Positions 1 through 9,154 are shown, counted from the first letter of the stretch. The stretch: 64,000 nt of DNA from DAIOEK01 sp963708715 (GCA_963708715.1 CAVPSU010000001.1:868001-932000); one strand, 5' to 3'. Made by a program: numbers and translations. The notes: a model not told the origin generated them from the letters alone.

Positions 1-1
1 G

Positions 2-286
2 CCTTGCCGTTATGGGGGTGATGAATTTGTCCTGGTCATGCCTGAGACTTCACTTGAGATTGCCCGAAGACGTGCCGAAAAAATCGCAGATTTATTCAGA
101 AAACTCAGCATTCCATTCGGCGCTCAAACACTGGGCGGATATACACTCTCCATTGGTATTGCGACTGCTCCACAGCATGGTCATACCAGCCAGGATCTAT
201 TATCTTCCGTGGACACCGCGTTGTATCAAGCCAAACGCGCTGGAAGAGATCGAATTGTTAATGCCTCTTCAGAGATAGACGAGTAA
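2..286 (+). CDS. Diguanylate cyclase (GGDEF domain), C-terminal part
   Basis: This is the 3' end of a gene that begins before the window. The frame opens at base 2 and reads through RYGGDEFVLVMP, the GGDEF active-site loop that binds GTP in diguanylate cyclases. It continues with the typical C-terminal part of the domain, including SIGIAT and a final ALYQAKRAGRDRI helix. The family makes the second messenger c-di-GMP. The N-terminal sensor or receiver part is outside the window, so the input signal is unknown. It ends with TAA about 140 bases before the next gene. Confidence 0.9.
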   Translation, partial: PCRYGGDEFVLVMPETSLEIARRRAEKIADLFRKLSIPFGAQTLGGYTLSIGIATAPQHGHTSQDLLSSVDTALYQAKRAGRDRIVNASSEIDE

Positions 287-426
287 ATTTCCACTTTCAT
301 GTCAAAACTTCCACAATAATTCATCCGTTTTCAATATTAATCTATTCCACAACCAGTTTCCAAGACGAAACGTATTTATAATGGTAGTCAGATCGTACAA
401 CTTGATATGTTTTTTGGAGTTTGACA

Positions 427-1371
427 ATGAATGCTACAGTTGATCGTAAACGGATTGGAATATTTCTGGTTTTCGCTTTCGGAATCGCCTGGGTCACCGC
501 CCTGGTAGTCTATCTCACGGGTGGTCTACAAAATTCGCCCGAGATATTTCCTGGATCAGGAATAACACAGGCGCTTTTTTTGATCGCAGGTCCATATATG
601 TTTGCTCCGGCATTGGCAAATGTTTTTACCCGATGGATCACCCATGAAGGATGGAAGGACACAAATCTCCGTCCTGGGTTTCGGAAAGGATGGAAATACT
701 GGCTGGCAGCCTGGTGGTTACCTCCTATCTTTACTATTATCGGTGCGTTGGTATTCTTTGCCTTACTTCCTGGCACATTTGATCCGTCCTTATCCACCAT
801 GGCTGGGATGATGCCTCAAAATGTAGCTTTGCCATTCCCACTTATGACCCTCTTTATTCTACAGATGGTCCAAGGTATCATTTTAAGCCCATTCCTAAAT
901 AGCCTTTTTACTTTCGGAGAAGAATTCGGCTGGCGAGGATATCTCCTCCAAAAGCTACTTCCTCTTGGAAAGCTCAAGTCTGTGCTGTTCCTGGGTGTGA
1001 TCTGGGGCATCTGGCATGCGCCCGTCATAGCCTTGGGACATAATTACGGTTTGTCTTACCCTGGTGTTCCATGGCTTGGCATCCTGGCGATGATCTGGTT
1101 CTGTATCACAGTTGGTACATTGATCTCCTGGCTAACGATTCGGGGAGGTTCGGTATGGCCGGCAGTCATCGCTCATGCGACCCTGAACGGTACTGCGGGT
1201 TTTGGAATATTGCTCGTGAAAGGAAATCCAAGCACACTGATCGGTCCGATGCCGACGGGTATCCTGGGGGGGATTATATTTGCCATTTTCGCGGTCCTGG
1301 TTTGGAACAATTTCCGGAAAGAAAAGCCGGCTGGGGAAGAAAGTCAGCTAGCTGCGTCCGTATCTGGTTAA
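427..1371 (+). CDS. CPBP family intramembrane metalloprotease
   Basis: A hydrophobic protein of about 314 residues with some eight membrane segments. It carries the CPBP (Abi/CAAX protease) motifs: EEFGWR near residues 165-170, a WGIWHAP motif with His near 197, and HATLN near 250-254. These residues bind the catalytic metal in the family. A TTG lies in frame six bases upstream, but ATG 427 has GGAG seven bases before it and is preferred. Bacterial members are linked to bacteriocin self-immunity or peptide processing; the substrate here is unknown. A decayed paralogue lies at 40960-41789. Confidence 0.85.
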   Translation: MNATVDRKRIGIFLVFAFGIAWVTALVVYLTGGLQNSPEIFPGSGITQALFLIAGPYMFAPALANVFTRWITHEGWKDTNLRPGFRKGWKYWLAAWWLPPIFTIIGALVFFALLPGTFDPSLSTMAGMMPQNVALPFPLMTLFILQMVQGIILSPFLNSLFTFGEEFGWRGYLLQKLLPLGKLKSVLFLGVIWGIWHAPVIALGHNYGLSYPGVPWLGILAMIWFCITVGTLISWLTIRGGSVWPAVIAHATLNGTAGFGILLVKGNPSTLIGPMPTGILGGIIFAIFAVLVWNNFRKEKPAGEESQLAASVSG

Positions 1372-1413
1372 ATTCATCTCCCTCTCAATCACTATCCTGG
1401 AAAGAAGGTTTGA

Positions 1414-1767
1414 TTGATTATCCTACATCAAATTATTGCCGGGTTGACCATCCTAACGGGTGTCGCTGCGATGATCAAGCCTGAAGTGATGGCACGATTC
1501 ACCGGGTTACAGATGACTCAACCCCGCGGTCTGGTCGAAATGCGGTCGGGTATTGGAGCACTCTTCGTTGGTATGGGCGCAGCCCCGTGGATCCTCGGAC
1601 ATCCTATCACCTATCAGATGCTTGGGATCGGGTACCTCTGTATTGCCGCCGCTCGTCTGCCAGCGATGATCATTTACCATTCATTTGATAATTCAAATTG
1701 GATCAGCCTGACTATCGAAATTCTGTTTGGGGCAGCCTTGCTCTTTCCACTCTACCCAGTTCTGTAA
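1414..1767 (+). CDS. Small membrane protein, DUF4345-like
   Basis: A 117-residue protein with about four hydrophobic segments and a central EMRSGIGALFVGMG stretch that resembles DUF4345 membrane proteins. Function is unknown. The start is a TTG at 1414 with AAAGAAGG just upstream; no ATG fits better. It lies 42 bases after the CPBP protease gene on the same strand, so the two are probably co-transcribed. The family assignment is by pattern only. Confidence 0.65.
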   Translation: MIILHQIIAGLTILTGVAAMIKPEVMARFTGLQMTQPRGLVEMRSGIGALFVGMGAAPWILGHPITYQMLGIGYLCIAAARLPAMIIYHSFDNSNWISLTIEILFGAALLFPLYPVL

Positions 1768-1914
1768 AGGACAGCCACTCCCAGGTAGCACAAATTTCAG
1801 GTTACAGATGCTCGAGGGAAAAGAACATATACCCGGCTGTGATCTCGATTTATAGGATTCTGAGTTATTCACTTTCGATTATAATTGGATATAAATTATC
1901 CTATTTGGAGCGAT

Positions 1915-2106
1915 ATGATGAATGACCCTCTTGCAAAATGCCTTGTTTGTGAACGAAGTATTGAAGATATCCCATTAGTTCCGATTGAGTATCGAGCTAT
2001 CCGTGTATATATATGCCCGGAACACTTACCCGTTCTTATCCACCATCCCGAACAACTCGTGGGTAAACTTCCGGGTGCGGAAAACCTCCTGGGACACTCT
2101 CACTAA
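1915..2106 (+). CDS. Small CxxC / CPEH zinc-binding-like protein
   Basis: A protein of about 63 residues with CLVC near the N-terminus and CPEH in the middle, a spacing compatible with one bound zinc. It ends in a His-rich tail. Two ATG codons (1915 and 1918) follow GGAG at 1907-1910; the second has better spacing. A TATAAT lies at 1880-1885. A strong hairpin terminator follows 12 bases after the stop. The family is not recognised and no function is assigned. Confidence 0.6.
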   Translation: MMNDPLAKCLVCERSIEDIPLVPIEYRAIRVYICPEHLPVLIHHPEQLVGKLPGAENLLGHSH

Positions 2107-2118
2107 GTAATTTATTCA

Positions 2119-2155
2119 CACAAAATTCCTCCAGATTTGGAGGAATTTTGTGTTT
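2119..2155 (+). terminator. Rho-independent terminator
   Basis: A perfect 14-bp stem (CACAAAATTCCTCC at 2119-2132 pairs with 2139-2152) with a 6-base loop and a short T run. It ends the transcript of the small CxxC protein, just before the next gene's promoter. Confidence 0.8.
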
Positions 2156-2234
2156 AACACCATCTAATTATTACAGAATTATTACAACCTACTTTTTGTC
2201 CGTTTGGGACTGTCTACCTGGATATAATGAAATC

Positions 2235-3521
2235 GTGAGGGGATTTTTGATCTGGCTGATTAGGGTATTACTCGTCGTTGGGGGCATTGGACTGTTTTCT
2301 GCTTGCTCCCCTCATATTGTCCTGTCTGAAAATATACCAGTTACTGGCAATACCACTTCGACGATTTCGCCTGTTCAACCTGCAACACAGGTTCAAATAA
2401 CAACCCTGGAAGATTCCCCTACTCCTGAACCAAGTTCAACGCCCCTGCCTACAGCATTGCCGCCGGTGGATGAGATGCTCGCATTGGGAGATTATCATAC
2501 CTGTCGTCTCCATTCTGATGGAACTGTGAGCTGTTGGGGATGGAATGAGTTTGGACAGACTGGTCATAACATTCAGGAAAACTCGGAAGAGGATGTAATC
2601 GCTTCCCTGGTGGGTGTAACCCAAATTACAGCCGGCTCCTATCATACCTGCGCATTGAACTGGCAGGGTAAAGTATATTGCTGGGGAAGGAACAATGTCG
2701 GGCAATTGGGCAATGAACAGGTAAAAGGTACCGTCCAACCCATACTCGTCGAAGGATTATCTGACCAGACGATCCGGCAAATTAGTGCCGGATCCACCCA
2801 TACTTGTGCGTTGAACCAATCGGGGGAAATATACTGCTGGGGCTCCAACAAAGATGGAAAACTGGGAGCCGGAAGCAGTAATTCATTTTCGGATCGAGCC
2901 TTACCCGTTATAGGGTTGGAAAATCCTTTTGTCCAAGTTTCCGCAGGTGGAAGTCACACCTGTGCTTTGGATATTTCAGGAAAAGTCTGGTGTTGGGGAG
3001 ATGGAAAAGATGGCCAGACTGGACAGGGTGGTTTTGACGATCAACCTCTTCCGGTTATTGTAAATGGATTACCGACTCCGGCAATTAAGATAAGCTCAGG
3101 TTGGTATCATATTTGTGCTCAAACGGTCGAGGGCAAAGTAAATTGCTGGGGGAAGAATTCAAAAGGTCAACTGGGAAACGCTTCCACAGTTTCACAAGCA
3201 AAACCAGTGCCTTCGGTCGGGCTGAATGACGGGGTCATTCAGCTTGCTGCGGGTGGACAGCAATCCTGTGCACTAAAACGAGACGCTCTCTACTGTTGGG
3301 GTGATGATTACCTCGATAAAACATCCCTCGAAGTAGTCCTATCGCATCTGACACCCTATATTATTCCGATTCGGATGCCCGTCAAATCTCTGTATCTGGG
3401 TGGGAGTCATAGCTGTATCATAGCCACAAACAACGAAGTCAGATGTTGGGGTGCAGATGACCACAACCAATTGGGGAAATATCAATTCGCCTTCCCACAG
3501 ACTGCTCAACCAGTAGATTAA
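2235..3521 (+). CDS. RCC1-repeat lipoprotein
   Basis: A secreted lipoprotein of about 428 residues. The GTG start at 2235 gives a good lipoprotein signal peptide (hydrophobic core, then LFSAC). An upstream in-frame extension to 2148 would run through the previous terminator and is rejected. After a Thr/Pro-rich linker come seven repeats of the form AGxxHTCAL...CWGxNxxGQLG, each with two conserved Cys. This is the RCC1-type seven-bladed beta-propeller layout. A TATAAT at 2223-2228 lies six bases before the start, so the mRNA may be leaderless. The propeller probably binds a ligand at the outer membrane face; the partner is unknown. Confidence 0.85.
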   Translation: MRGFLIWLIRVLLVVGGIGLFSACSPHIVLSENIPVTGNTTSTISPVQPATQVQITTLEDSPTPEPSSTPLPTALPPVDEMLALGDYHTCRLHSDGTVSCWGWNEFGQTGHNIQENSEEDVIASLVGVTQITAGSYHTCALNWQGKVYCWGRNNVGQLGNEQVKGTVQPILVEGLSDQTIRQISAGSTHTCALNQSGEIYCWGSNKDGKLGAGSSNSFSDRALPVIGLENPFVQVSAGGSHTCALDISGKVWCWGDGKDGQTGQGGFDDQPLPVIVNGLPTPAIKISSGWYHICAQTVEGKVNCWGKNSKGQLGNASTVSQAKPVPSVGLNDGVIQLAAGGQQSCALKRDALYCWGDDYLDKTSLEVVLSHLTPYIIPIRMPVKSLYLGGSHSCIIATNNEVRCWGADDHNQLGKYQFAFPQTAQPVD

Positions 3522-3593
3522 TATTTCTCACGGAAATACAACCAATCCCATTTTTGCTGTATAGTTAATCCAAATCTATCTGGAGAGAATTCT

Positions 3594-4433
3594 ATGCTAC
3601 AAAAGCAGCGTTTTGCTATTATCGGCTACGGCGTTATGGGTGAAGCGATCCTATCCGGCTTAATTTCCAAGGGAAAAATTAGCCCAAAGCAAATTACTGC
3701 TTGTGGACCTCGCGACGAGCGGCGAAAGGTTTTGGAAGAAAAGTATGGGATCCATTGCAGCAAGGATAATTCGGCTTCCGCTTCAAGCGCGAATGTCATC
3801 ATTCTGGCAGTTAAACCACAAAAGATCTCAGCAGTATTAAAAACATTATCCGGGGTAATCCAACCAGGATCGTTAGTCATTTCCATCATTGCCGGTGTGC
3901 CCATGCAACGAATCGCGGACGCATTGAAACATCCAGCTATTATCCGAGTAATGCCAAATACACCCGCGCGCATAGGCGAAGGGATTTCAGTTTGGACTAA
4001 CTCGATTGATGTCACCGAAGACCAGAAGGAAGTCGCCCGCCAAACACTCAATTGCCTGGGAACCGAACTCTATGTGGAAGAAGAATACTATCTCGATATG
4101 GCTACGGCGCTATCCGGAACGGGACCAGCCTATGTATTCCTTTTTATGGAAGCCTTGATCGATGCCGGTGTCCATATGGGATTTCCACGCAGGATCGCAG
4201 AAGAGCTGGTAGTTGGTACTTTACGGGGCTCGGTCCTTTATTACCAATCCATACGCGACCACCCCGCATCCATGCGCAACCAGGTGACATCTCCAGGTGG
4301 AACGTCTGCAGAAGCACTCTATTATCTTGAAAAAGCCGGTTTCCGAACCGCTCTGTCCAGGGCAATTTGGGCTGCGTATCAGCGGTCGAAAGAATTAGGC
4401 GCTGAGATCAATCATAGCCTGCAACCGGATTGA
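3594..4433 (+). CDS. proC: Pyrroline-5-carboxylate reductase
   Basis: Reduces 1-pyrroline-5-carboxylate to L-proline with NAD(P)H, the last step of proline synthesis. The 279 residues match the family length. The N-terminal IIGYGVMGEAI is the dinucleotide-binding GxGxMG motif, and the C-terminal half has the conserved SGTGPAY...VTSPGGTSAEAL signature. ATG 3594 follows a GGAGAG ribosome-binding site. It is followed at once by the sbcD-like gene (8 bases from stop to ATG, or an overlap if TTG 4430 is used), so the three genes proC-sbcD-sbcC look co-transcribed. Confidence 0.93.
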   Translation: MLQKQRFAIIGYGVMGEAILSGLISKGKISPKQITACGPRDERRKVLEEKYGIHCSKDNSASASSANVIILAVKPQKISAVLKTLSGVIQPGSLVISIIAGVPMQRIADALKHPAIIRVMPNTPARIGEGISVWTNSIDVTEDQKEVARQTLNCLGTELYVEEEYYLDMATALSGTGPAYVFLFMEALIDAGVHMGFPRRIAEELVVGTLRGSVLYYQSIRDHPASMRNQVTSPGGTSAEALYYLEKAGFRTALSRAIWAAYQRSKELGAEINHSLQPD

Positions 4434-4441
4434 CCTACCCT

Positions 4442-5713
4442 ATGATCAAAGTAGTCCATTTTGCTGACGCGCATATTGATATGGCCAACTATGGGCGTCA
4501 TAATCCGCAGACTGGCCTGCCCAGGCGGGTTGAAGATTTCCTGAAATCACTCGACACAATTGTAGATTATGCCGTGCAGGAAAAGGCAGATCTGGTTCTC
4601 TTTGCCGGCGATGCATACAAAGACCGCACACCCGCACCGACCTATCAACGCGAGTGGGGCAAGCGGATGATGAAATTATCGCGAGCAGGTATCCCGACTT
4701 TGTTGTTGATTGGAAACCACGATGTATCTCCAGCGGCTGGTCGTGCCTACTCAATCCAGGAATTCGATACACTGGCTGTACCTCATATTCGGGTCATTTC
4801 CAAACCTTGTTTCTTAAAACCTGAAGATTTGGAAGGACTACAAGTTCAGATTATCGCACTCCCATGGATCACCCGCTCCACTGTTGCTGCCGGAATCCTG
4901 AATACTGAGGAGTCTGAAGGCGTGGACCCGTTCAAGCATCTGCAGGAAGTATTCTCACAGATGGTGGAATTATTCCTTCAGGAAGCAGACCCCACACTCC
5001 CAATAATACTGATGGCTCATGCATCAGTTGAAGGAGCAAAATATGGAGGCGAGCGATCTGTGATGCTCGGTGCCGACTTCACCTTGCCCGGATCGCTGGT
5101 CAAAGATCTTCGCATTGATTACACGGCACTTGGTCACATCCACAAGAAGCAGGATCTAAATGCCGGGAATCAGCCTCCAGTGGTTTATCCAGGATCGATC
5201 GAGCGGGTAGACTTTGGAGAAGCTGCCGACGAGAAGTATTATGTCGTCGCGTATGTCGAAAAGAAAAACACCAGAGTAGAATTTCGACAGTTGACCGGAA
5301 TCCGAACCTTTATCGACAGATCTATCACTCTACAAGACAGCGAATCGGTTACTGAATCATGTATCAAGGCACTACCTGTAAGAGAAAAACTGAATGACGC
5401 GATCGTTCGTTTAGTGATCAATTATCCCCGCGAGTTGGAACCTTTGATCGATGAAATGGCATTGCGTGATTATGCGAAAGATGCTTTCGAATTCCACTTG
5501 ATCCGGCGACCGACTTTGGACAATCAAGTTCGACTGGATACCAATTTACCTCTTGCTTCTCTCTCACCTTTGGAGCTGACCGGCATGTACTGGAGCACGA
5601 TTTACACATCCGAGGAAGATAAAGCCGAATTACAAAAACTGGCTGGAGAAGTAATGTCCGAGAACTTGATCAGCCCGGATGAAATATTGGATGTGGGGGA
5701 TATACCGGCATGA
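4442..5713 (+). CDS. sbcD: SbcD-like DNA repair exonuclease subunit (metallophosphoesterase)
   Basis: The nuclease subunit of an SbcCD (Mre11-type) complex, about 423 residues. Metal-binding motifs are visible in order: DAH near residue 9, FAGDAY, GNHD, MAHASVEG and GHIH. The C-terminal part (about 270-420) is less conserved, as in the family. The start is ambiguous: TTG 4430 overlaps the proC stop, while ATG 4442 begins right at the conserved first strand and is preferred. It overlaps sbcC by ATGA, so the subunits are probably made in equal amounts. The complex opens hairpins and trims blocked DNA ends. Confidence 0.9.
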   Translation: MIKVVHFADAHIDMANYGRHNPQTGLPRRVEDFLKSLDTIVDYAVQEKADLVLFAGDAYKDRTPAPTYQREWGKRMMKLSRAGIPTLLLIGNHDVSPAAGRAYSIQEFDTLAVPHIRVISKPCFLKPEDLEGLQVQIIALPWITRSTVAAGILNTEESEGVDPFKHLQEVFSQMVELFLQEADPTLPIILMAHASVEGAKYGGERSVMLGADFTLPGSLVKDLRIDYTALGHIHKKQDLNAGNQPPVVYPGSIERVDFGEAADEKYYVVAYVEKKNTRVEFRQLTGIRTFIDRSITLQDSESVTESCIKALPVREKLNDAIVRLVINYPRELEPLIDEMALRDYAKDAFEFHLIRRPTLDNQVRLDTNLPLASLSPLELTGMYWSTIYTSEEDKAELQKLAGEVMSENLISPDEILDVGDIPA

Positions 5714-8265
5714 TTCCGATCCATCTTAAACTGACTAACTTTCTTTCGTATGGGGAGACAACGGACCTAGATTTTTCTACCATCCAGTTAGCCTGTATAT
5801 CTGGAAATAACGGTGCCGGTAAATCTTCATTATTAGATGCCATGACCTGGGCACTCTTTAATAAAGCTCGCCGAACTGATGATTTAATCATCCATGGTGC
5901 GGCGAAATCTTGCGAAGTTACATTCGATTTCAAATATGAAGATGCTACTTATCGTATTCAGAGACAGAAAACTCGCGCGAAAACTAGCATTGTGGATTTT
6001 TATATCTTTGATCCTCAAAACAGCCAATGGAAAACCATATCTGAAAAAGGTGTCCGAGACACAGATAAAGTCATCCTTGATGTATTAAGAATGGATTACG
6101 AAACATTCATCAATGCTTCCTTTTTTCTTCAGGGAAAAGCAGATCAATTTGCCACTCAAAAACCTGGTGATAGAAAACGGATACTGAGCAGCATACTAGG
6201 TCTGGATATCTGGGAAGTTTACAAAGATCGCGCTCTCGAAAGGCGAAAAACATTTGAGAACGAAGTGACAGCCATCGATTTGCGTATGGCGGAGATTAAC
6301 CAGGAGCTTGCGGAGGAAGAAATCCGACGGAGCCGACTGACCGAATTGGAGGATTTACACGCCTCAATCCGCAAGGAACGAATAGGGATGGAAAAAGAAA
6401 TGATCCGTCTCCGCAGGCTGGAAGAGAATGTAATAAATCAGAAGAAGACACTCGACCTATTGCAGGAGCAGATGGATATAGCCCGACAGAAGTTTCAGAC
6501 TTTTTCGAAAAGACTTCAAGAGCGTCAGACAGAGCAAGAGACCATACAGACCTTGCTTGATAGTTCTCAAGATATCCAAAAACGGTTTGACGCGTGGCAG
6601 GTGATTCGGAAAGAAACAGATCGTATGAACGCGCTAGCGCAGCAAGCGGGAGAGCTGGAAAAGAAACGATCCGGTCAGATATCCATACTTGAAAAGGTCC
6701 GTGGTGCGCTCGAACAGGAGTTGATGAATTTGCAGTTGAACCAGAAAAAGGTAAAGGAGATCGAATCTCTCTATCCCACCCAAAAAGCCAATTCACAACG
6801 TGTTTTAGATTCCATTGAGATAATAAAAAAAGAGATACTCAAACGGACAGAACTGGAATCGAAACTGAAAGAAATGGAACAGTTGGCGGTGGAAAAGAAA
6901 ACAGAAAATAATCGATTAAGGACTGATATGGCAGACCTTGATCTCCGCAGAAAAGAATTGGAACAGGTTAACTCACCCCTCTGCCCATTGTGTGGACAGG
7001 ATCTTACCGAAGAACATCGTAGACAACTTGTGCAGGATATCACAAGAGATGGAAAAATATTCGCGGATCAATTCAGATCAAACCAAAAGATTGTTCTATC
7101 CCTGGAAGAGGATATCCATGTGCTTGAATCCAAACTGGAAACTATCGGCAGCCGGGAGAAGGACCTTCTCCAATTGGAAAAGCAATTGACTCAAATTCAA
7201 GCGCAATTAGAACAATCAGAATTCACCCTACAGGAATGGAATACAAAAGGGCTTATCCGCTTACATCAGATCGAAACGGAACTAGCCGATCAGACTTTTG
7301 CTGCTGGCGCTCGTAAGGAATTGGCTGATATTGATCAGCAATTTGTCACTTTGGGCTATGACTCCAATCAGCATGAACATCTGCGCAAGGAAGAGCACCA
7401 GCTTCGAGAAGTGGAGCACCTATTCCAGGAATTGGAATTTGCCCGAGCGAAGATGAAGCCATTGGAACGTGAAATAGAAGACATCACCCAGCAAAAAGCT
7501 CAATCAGATCAAGAAATTCGAAAACTTCAGGAAACAACCGAACAGGCAGCAGCGACCTATGCAGAGATGGCTGCTCAGATCCCTGACCTATCCCAAAAAG
7601 ATGCTGAACTGCAATACATCGTGGAGAGGGAGAGCCGGATCAACCAGGAGCTAGGCGCCGCCAGACAGAAAGTAGATGTACTGGCTGCTGATAAGAAGAA
7701 ATTAACTTCATTGACCGAGGAACGAGAAGGGACTTCCCGCCAGATCATGCGCTATAAAAGCCTGGAGCGTGCTTTTGGGAAAGACGGTGTTCCCGCTTTA
7801 TTAATTGAACAAGCGCTACCTGAAATTGAAAACCATGCGAACGATATCTTGGATCGATTAAGCGCCGGCTCCATGAATATTCGTTTCCTTACCAGGCGTG
7901 AATTAAAAACGAGGGACGAGAAAAAGGAAACCCTCGAGATCCAGATCAGTGATCCAAATGGTATTCGTGATTATGAACTATTCTCCGGCGGAGAAGCTTT
8001 CCGGGTAAATTTTGCCATCCGCCTGGCACTCTCCCGGGTATTAGCACAACGGGCAGGAGCACGCTTGCAAACTCTGGTGATCGATGAGGGTTTTGGCAGC
8101 CAGGACACAAGTGGAAGACAGCGGCTAATTGAAGCGATCAATGAGGTCAAAGATGATTTTGCACTGGTTCTGGTTATCACTCACCTGGAAGAATTGAAGG
8201 ATGCCTTTCCCAACCGGATCGAAGTTGAAAAGACCCCATCTGGATCAATAGTCTCCGTTCTTTAG
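5710..8265 (+). CDS. sbcC: SbcC-like DNA repair ATPase (Rad50 type)
   Basis: The SMC-like ATPase partner of SbcD, 851 residues. The N-terminal Walker A is GNNGAGKSS (about 32-40). A long coiled coil follows, interrupted by a zinc-hook CPLC near 425-428. The C-terminal ATPase half has the signature FSGGEAFRVNFAIRLALS and Walker B LVIDEGFGSQD. The protein is shorter than the roughly 1000-residue E. coli version but complete. The start overlaps the sbcD stop (ATGA). A hairpin terminator follows within 20 bases. Confidence 0.93.
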   Translation: MIPIHLKLTNFLSYGETTDLDFSTIQLACISGNNGAGKSSLLDAMTWALFNKARRTDDLIIHGAAKSCEVTFDFKYEDATYRIQRQKTRAKTSIVDFYIFDPQNSQWKTISEKGVRDTDKVILDVLRMDYETFINASFFLQGKADQFATQKPGDRKRILSSILGLDIWEVYKDRALERRKTFENEVTAIDLRMAEINQELAEEEIRRSRLTELEDLHASIRKERIGMEKEMIRLRRLEENVINQKKTLDLLQEQMDIARQKFQTFSKRLQERQTEQETIQTLLDSSQDIQKRFDAWQVIRKETDRMNALAQQAGELEKKRSGQISILEKVRGALEQELMNLQLNQKKVKEIESLYPTQKANSQRVLDSIEIIKKEILKRTELESKLKEMEQLAVEKKTENNRLRTDMADLDLRRKELEQVNSPLCPLCGQDLTEEHRRQLVQDITRDGKIFADQFRSNQKIVLSLEEDIHVLESKLETIGSREKDLLQLEKQLTQIQAQLEQSEFTLQEWNTKGLIRLHQIETELADQTFAAGARKELADIDQQFVTLGYDSNQHEHLRKEEHQLREVEHLFQELEFARAKMKPLEREIEDITQQKAQSDQEIRKLQETTEQAAATYAEMAAQIPDLSQKDAELQYIVERESRINQELGAARQKVDVLAADKKKLTSLTEEREGTSRQIMRYKSLERAFGKDGVPALLIEQALPEIENHANDILDRLSAGSMNIRFLTRRELKTRDEKKETLEIQISDPNGIRDYELFSGGEAFRVNFAIRLALSRVLAQRAGARLQTLVIDEGFGSQDTSGRQRLIEAINEVKDDFALVLVITHLEELKDAFPNRIEVEKTPSGSIVSVL

Positions 8266-8282
8266 GCTATATTTATTATTCC

Positions 8283-8312
8283 CAGATCCTTCCGAACGGA
8301 AGGGTCTGATTA
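8283..8312 (+). terminator. Terminator after sbcC
   Basis: An inverted repeat of about 11 bp, CAGATCCTTCCG with CGGAAGGGTCTG (one G-T pair), is followed by a T-containing tail. It lies just after the sbcC stop on the same strand. The T run is weak. Confidence 0.55.
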
Positions 8313-8553
8313 TTTAAGGCGTACATCCTCACAAATGATATAGGTTCGGAATTTTAGCTATCCCGAGGCTGGCGTATTTTGTTTTTATCCCAAATTAATC
8401 AAATTTTATTGGAACTTTTTTGCAAGTTAGGCGTTAATATTAACAAGGTTTACAACTTTTTAGCTCTGCGGATCGTATATAGTATGTAAATCCAGTTGCA
8501 TTTATTTCGAAGAGGATTATTTCAGGTAAAGTTGAAATTATTGGAGGTGGAAG

Positions 8554-8640
8554 ATGGGAATGGTTTGGTTTGTTGTAGTGGTAATGGCGATTCTTTTCGC
8601 CGGACTTTCCTTTGCCAGTTTGTTACCCAAACCGGAATAA
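8554..8640 (+). CDS. 28-residue single-span membrane peptide
   Basis: A very short but convincing gene: ATG at 8554 is preceded by TTGGAGGTGGAAG, one of the strongest ribosome-binding sites in the window. The 28 residues start MGMVWFVVVVM, form one hydrophobic helix of about 20 residues, and end with the polar tail LLPKPE. Two strong hairpin terminators follow downstream. A TATAGT box at 8478-8483 could be its promoter. No family is recognised. It may be a small regulator or subunit of a membrane complex, but nothing nearby shows the partner. Confidence 0.6.
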   Translation: MGMVWFVVVVMAILFAGLSFASLLPKPE

Positions 8641-8705
8641 AGGATATGTCAGTCAATCATCATTGTAAGGAGAGTCTCTTTTGAATGGTCAGGTACTCAT
8701 CAATT

Positions 8706-8740
8706 GAAACCCGTTTGCATAGACGCAAACGGGTTTCTGA
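8706..8740 (+). terminator. Terminator after the small membrane peptide
   Basis: A perfect 13-bp stem: GAAACCCGTTTGC at 8706-8718 pairs with 8725-8737, with a 6-base loop, followed by a T-rich stretch. It is placed to end transcription from the small-peptide gene. Confidence 0.75.
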
Positions 8741-8755
8741 TTTATTGGATATACA

Positions 8756-8785
8756 AAAACAGGCTGTCGTCCGACAGCCTGTTTT
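8756..8785. terminator. Bidirectional terminator
   Basis: AAAACAGGCTGTC at 8756-8768 pairs with GACAGCCTGTTTT at 8773-8785 around a 4-base loop. T runs occur on both strands, so it can stop transcription from the small peptide on the plus strand and from the proline-rich membrane protein on the minus strand. Confidence 0.8.
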
Positions 8786-8799
8786 CTTCTTCGATCCGA

Positions 8800-9075
8800 C
8801 TACATTACGAATTGGCTTACAGGAACCAGGTACTGGAAATCATTCATGTCAAAGTTATTAAAGACATCCTTGAATACATTCCCAAAAATTGCAATTCCTC
8901 CGCCAACGACAACAACCAGACAACAACAAATTACAACCACGACAATCAAAGCGATGAGCCATCCGCTCATTTTTTTCTTCGGCGGCTCTGTTACTGGCGT
9001 AAAATCAGGCATGGGTGGCATATCGGGTACTGGGGGTGGGGTCATTCCTTCAACAGGTTGATTCGGTTGGTCCAT
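8800..9075 (-). CDS. Proline-rich single-span membrane protein
   Basis: A 91-residue protein: an N-terminal Pro/Met-rich segment (MDQPNQPVEGM, then several PP pairs), a KKKMSG stop-transfer-like patch, one strong membrane helix containing three consecutive Cys, and a short polar tail. The start at 9075 is chosen because GGAGGAA sits seven bases upstream; the ATG four codons earlier overlaps that ribosome-binding site. No known family and no function assigned. It is convergent with the small-peptide gene and shares its terminator. Confidence 0.6.
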   Translation of the reverse strand: MDQPNQPVEGMTPPPVPDMPPMPDFTPVTEPPKKKMSGWLIALIVVVVICCCLVVVVGGGIAIFGNVFKDVFNNFDMNDFQYLVPVSQFVM

Positions 9076-9154
9076 TATTTCCTCCATAAAATATTATTCC
9101 AACGATCAGTTTCATTATAGAGTGATTTGTAAATAAATCCAATGCGGATATCAC

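Noticed and set aside
2148..2234. Longer N-terminus for the RCC1 lipoprotein
   Set aside because: It would start inside the preceding terminator and bury the lipoprotein signal peptide; GTG 2235 gives a proper signal.
8496..9120. Plus-strand open frames around and after the 28-residue peptide
   Set aside because: They pass through two terminators and the well-supported minus-strand gene; the short frame with GGAGGTGG is the better reading.
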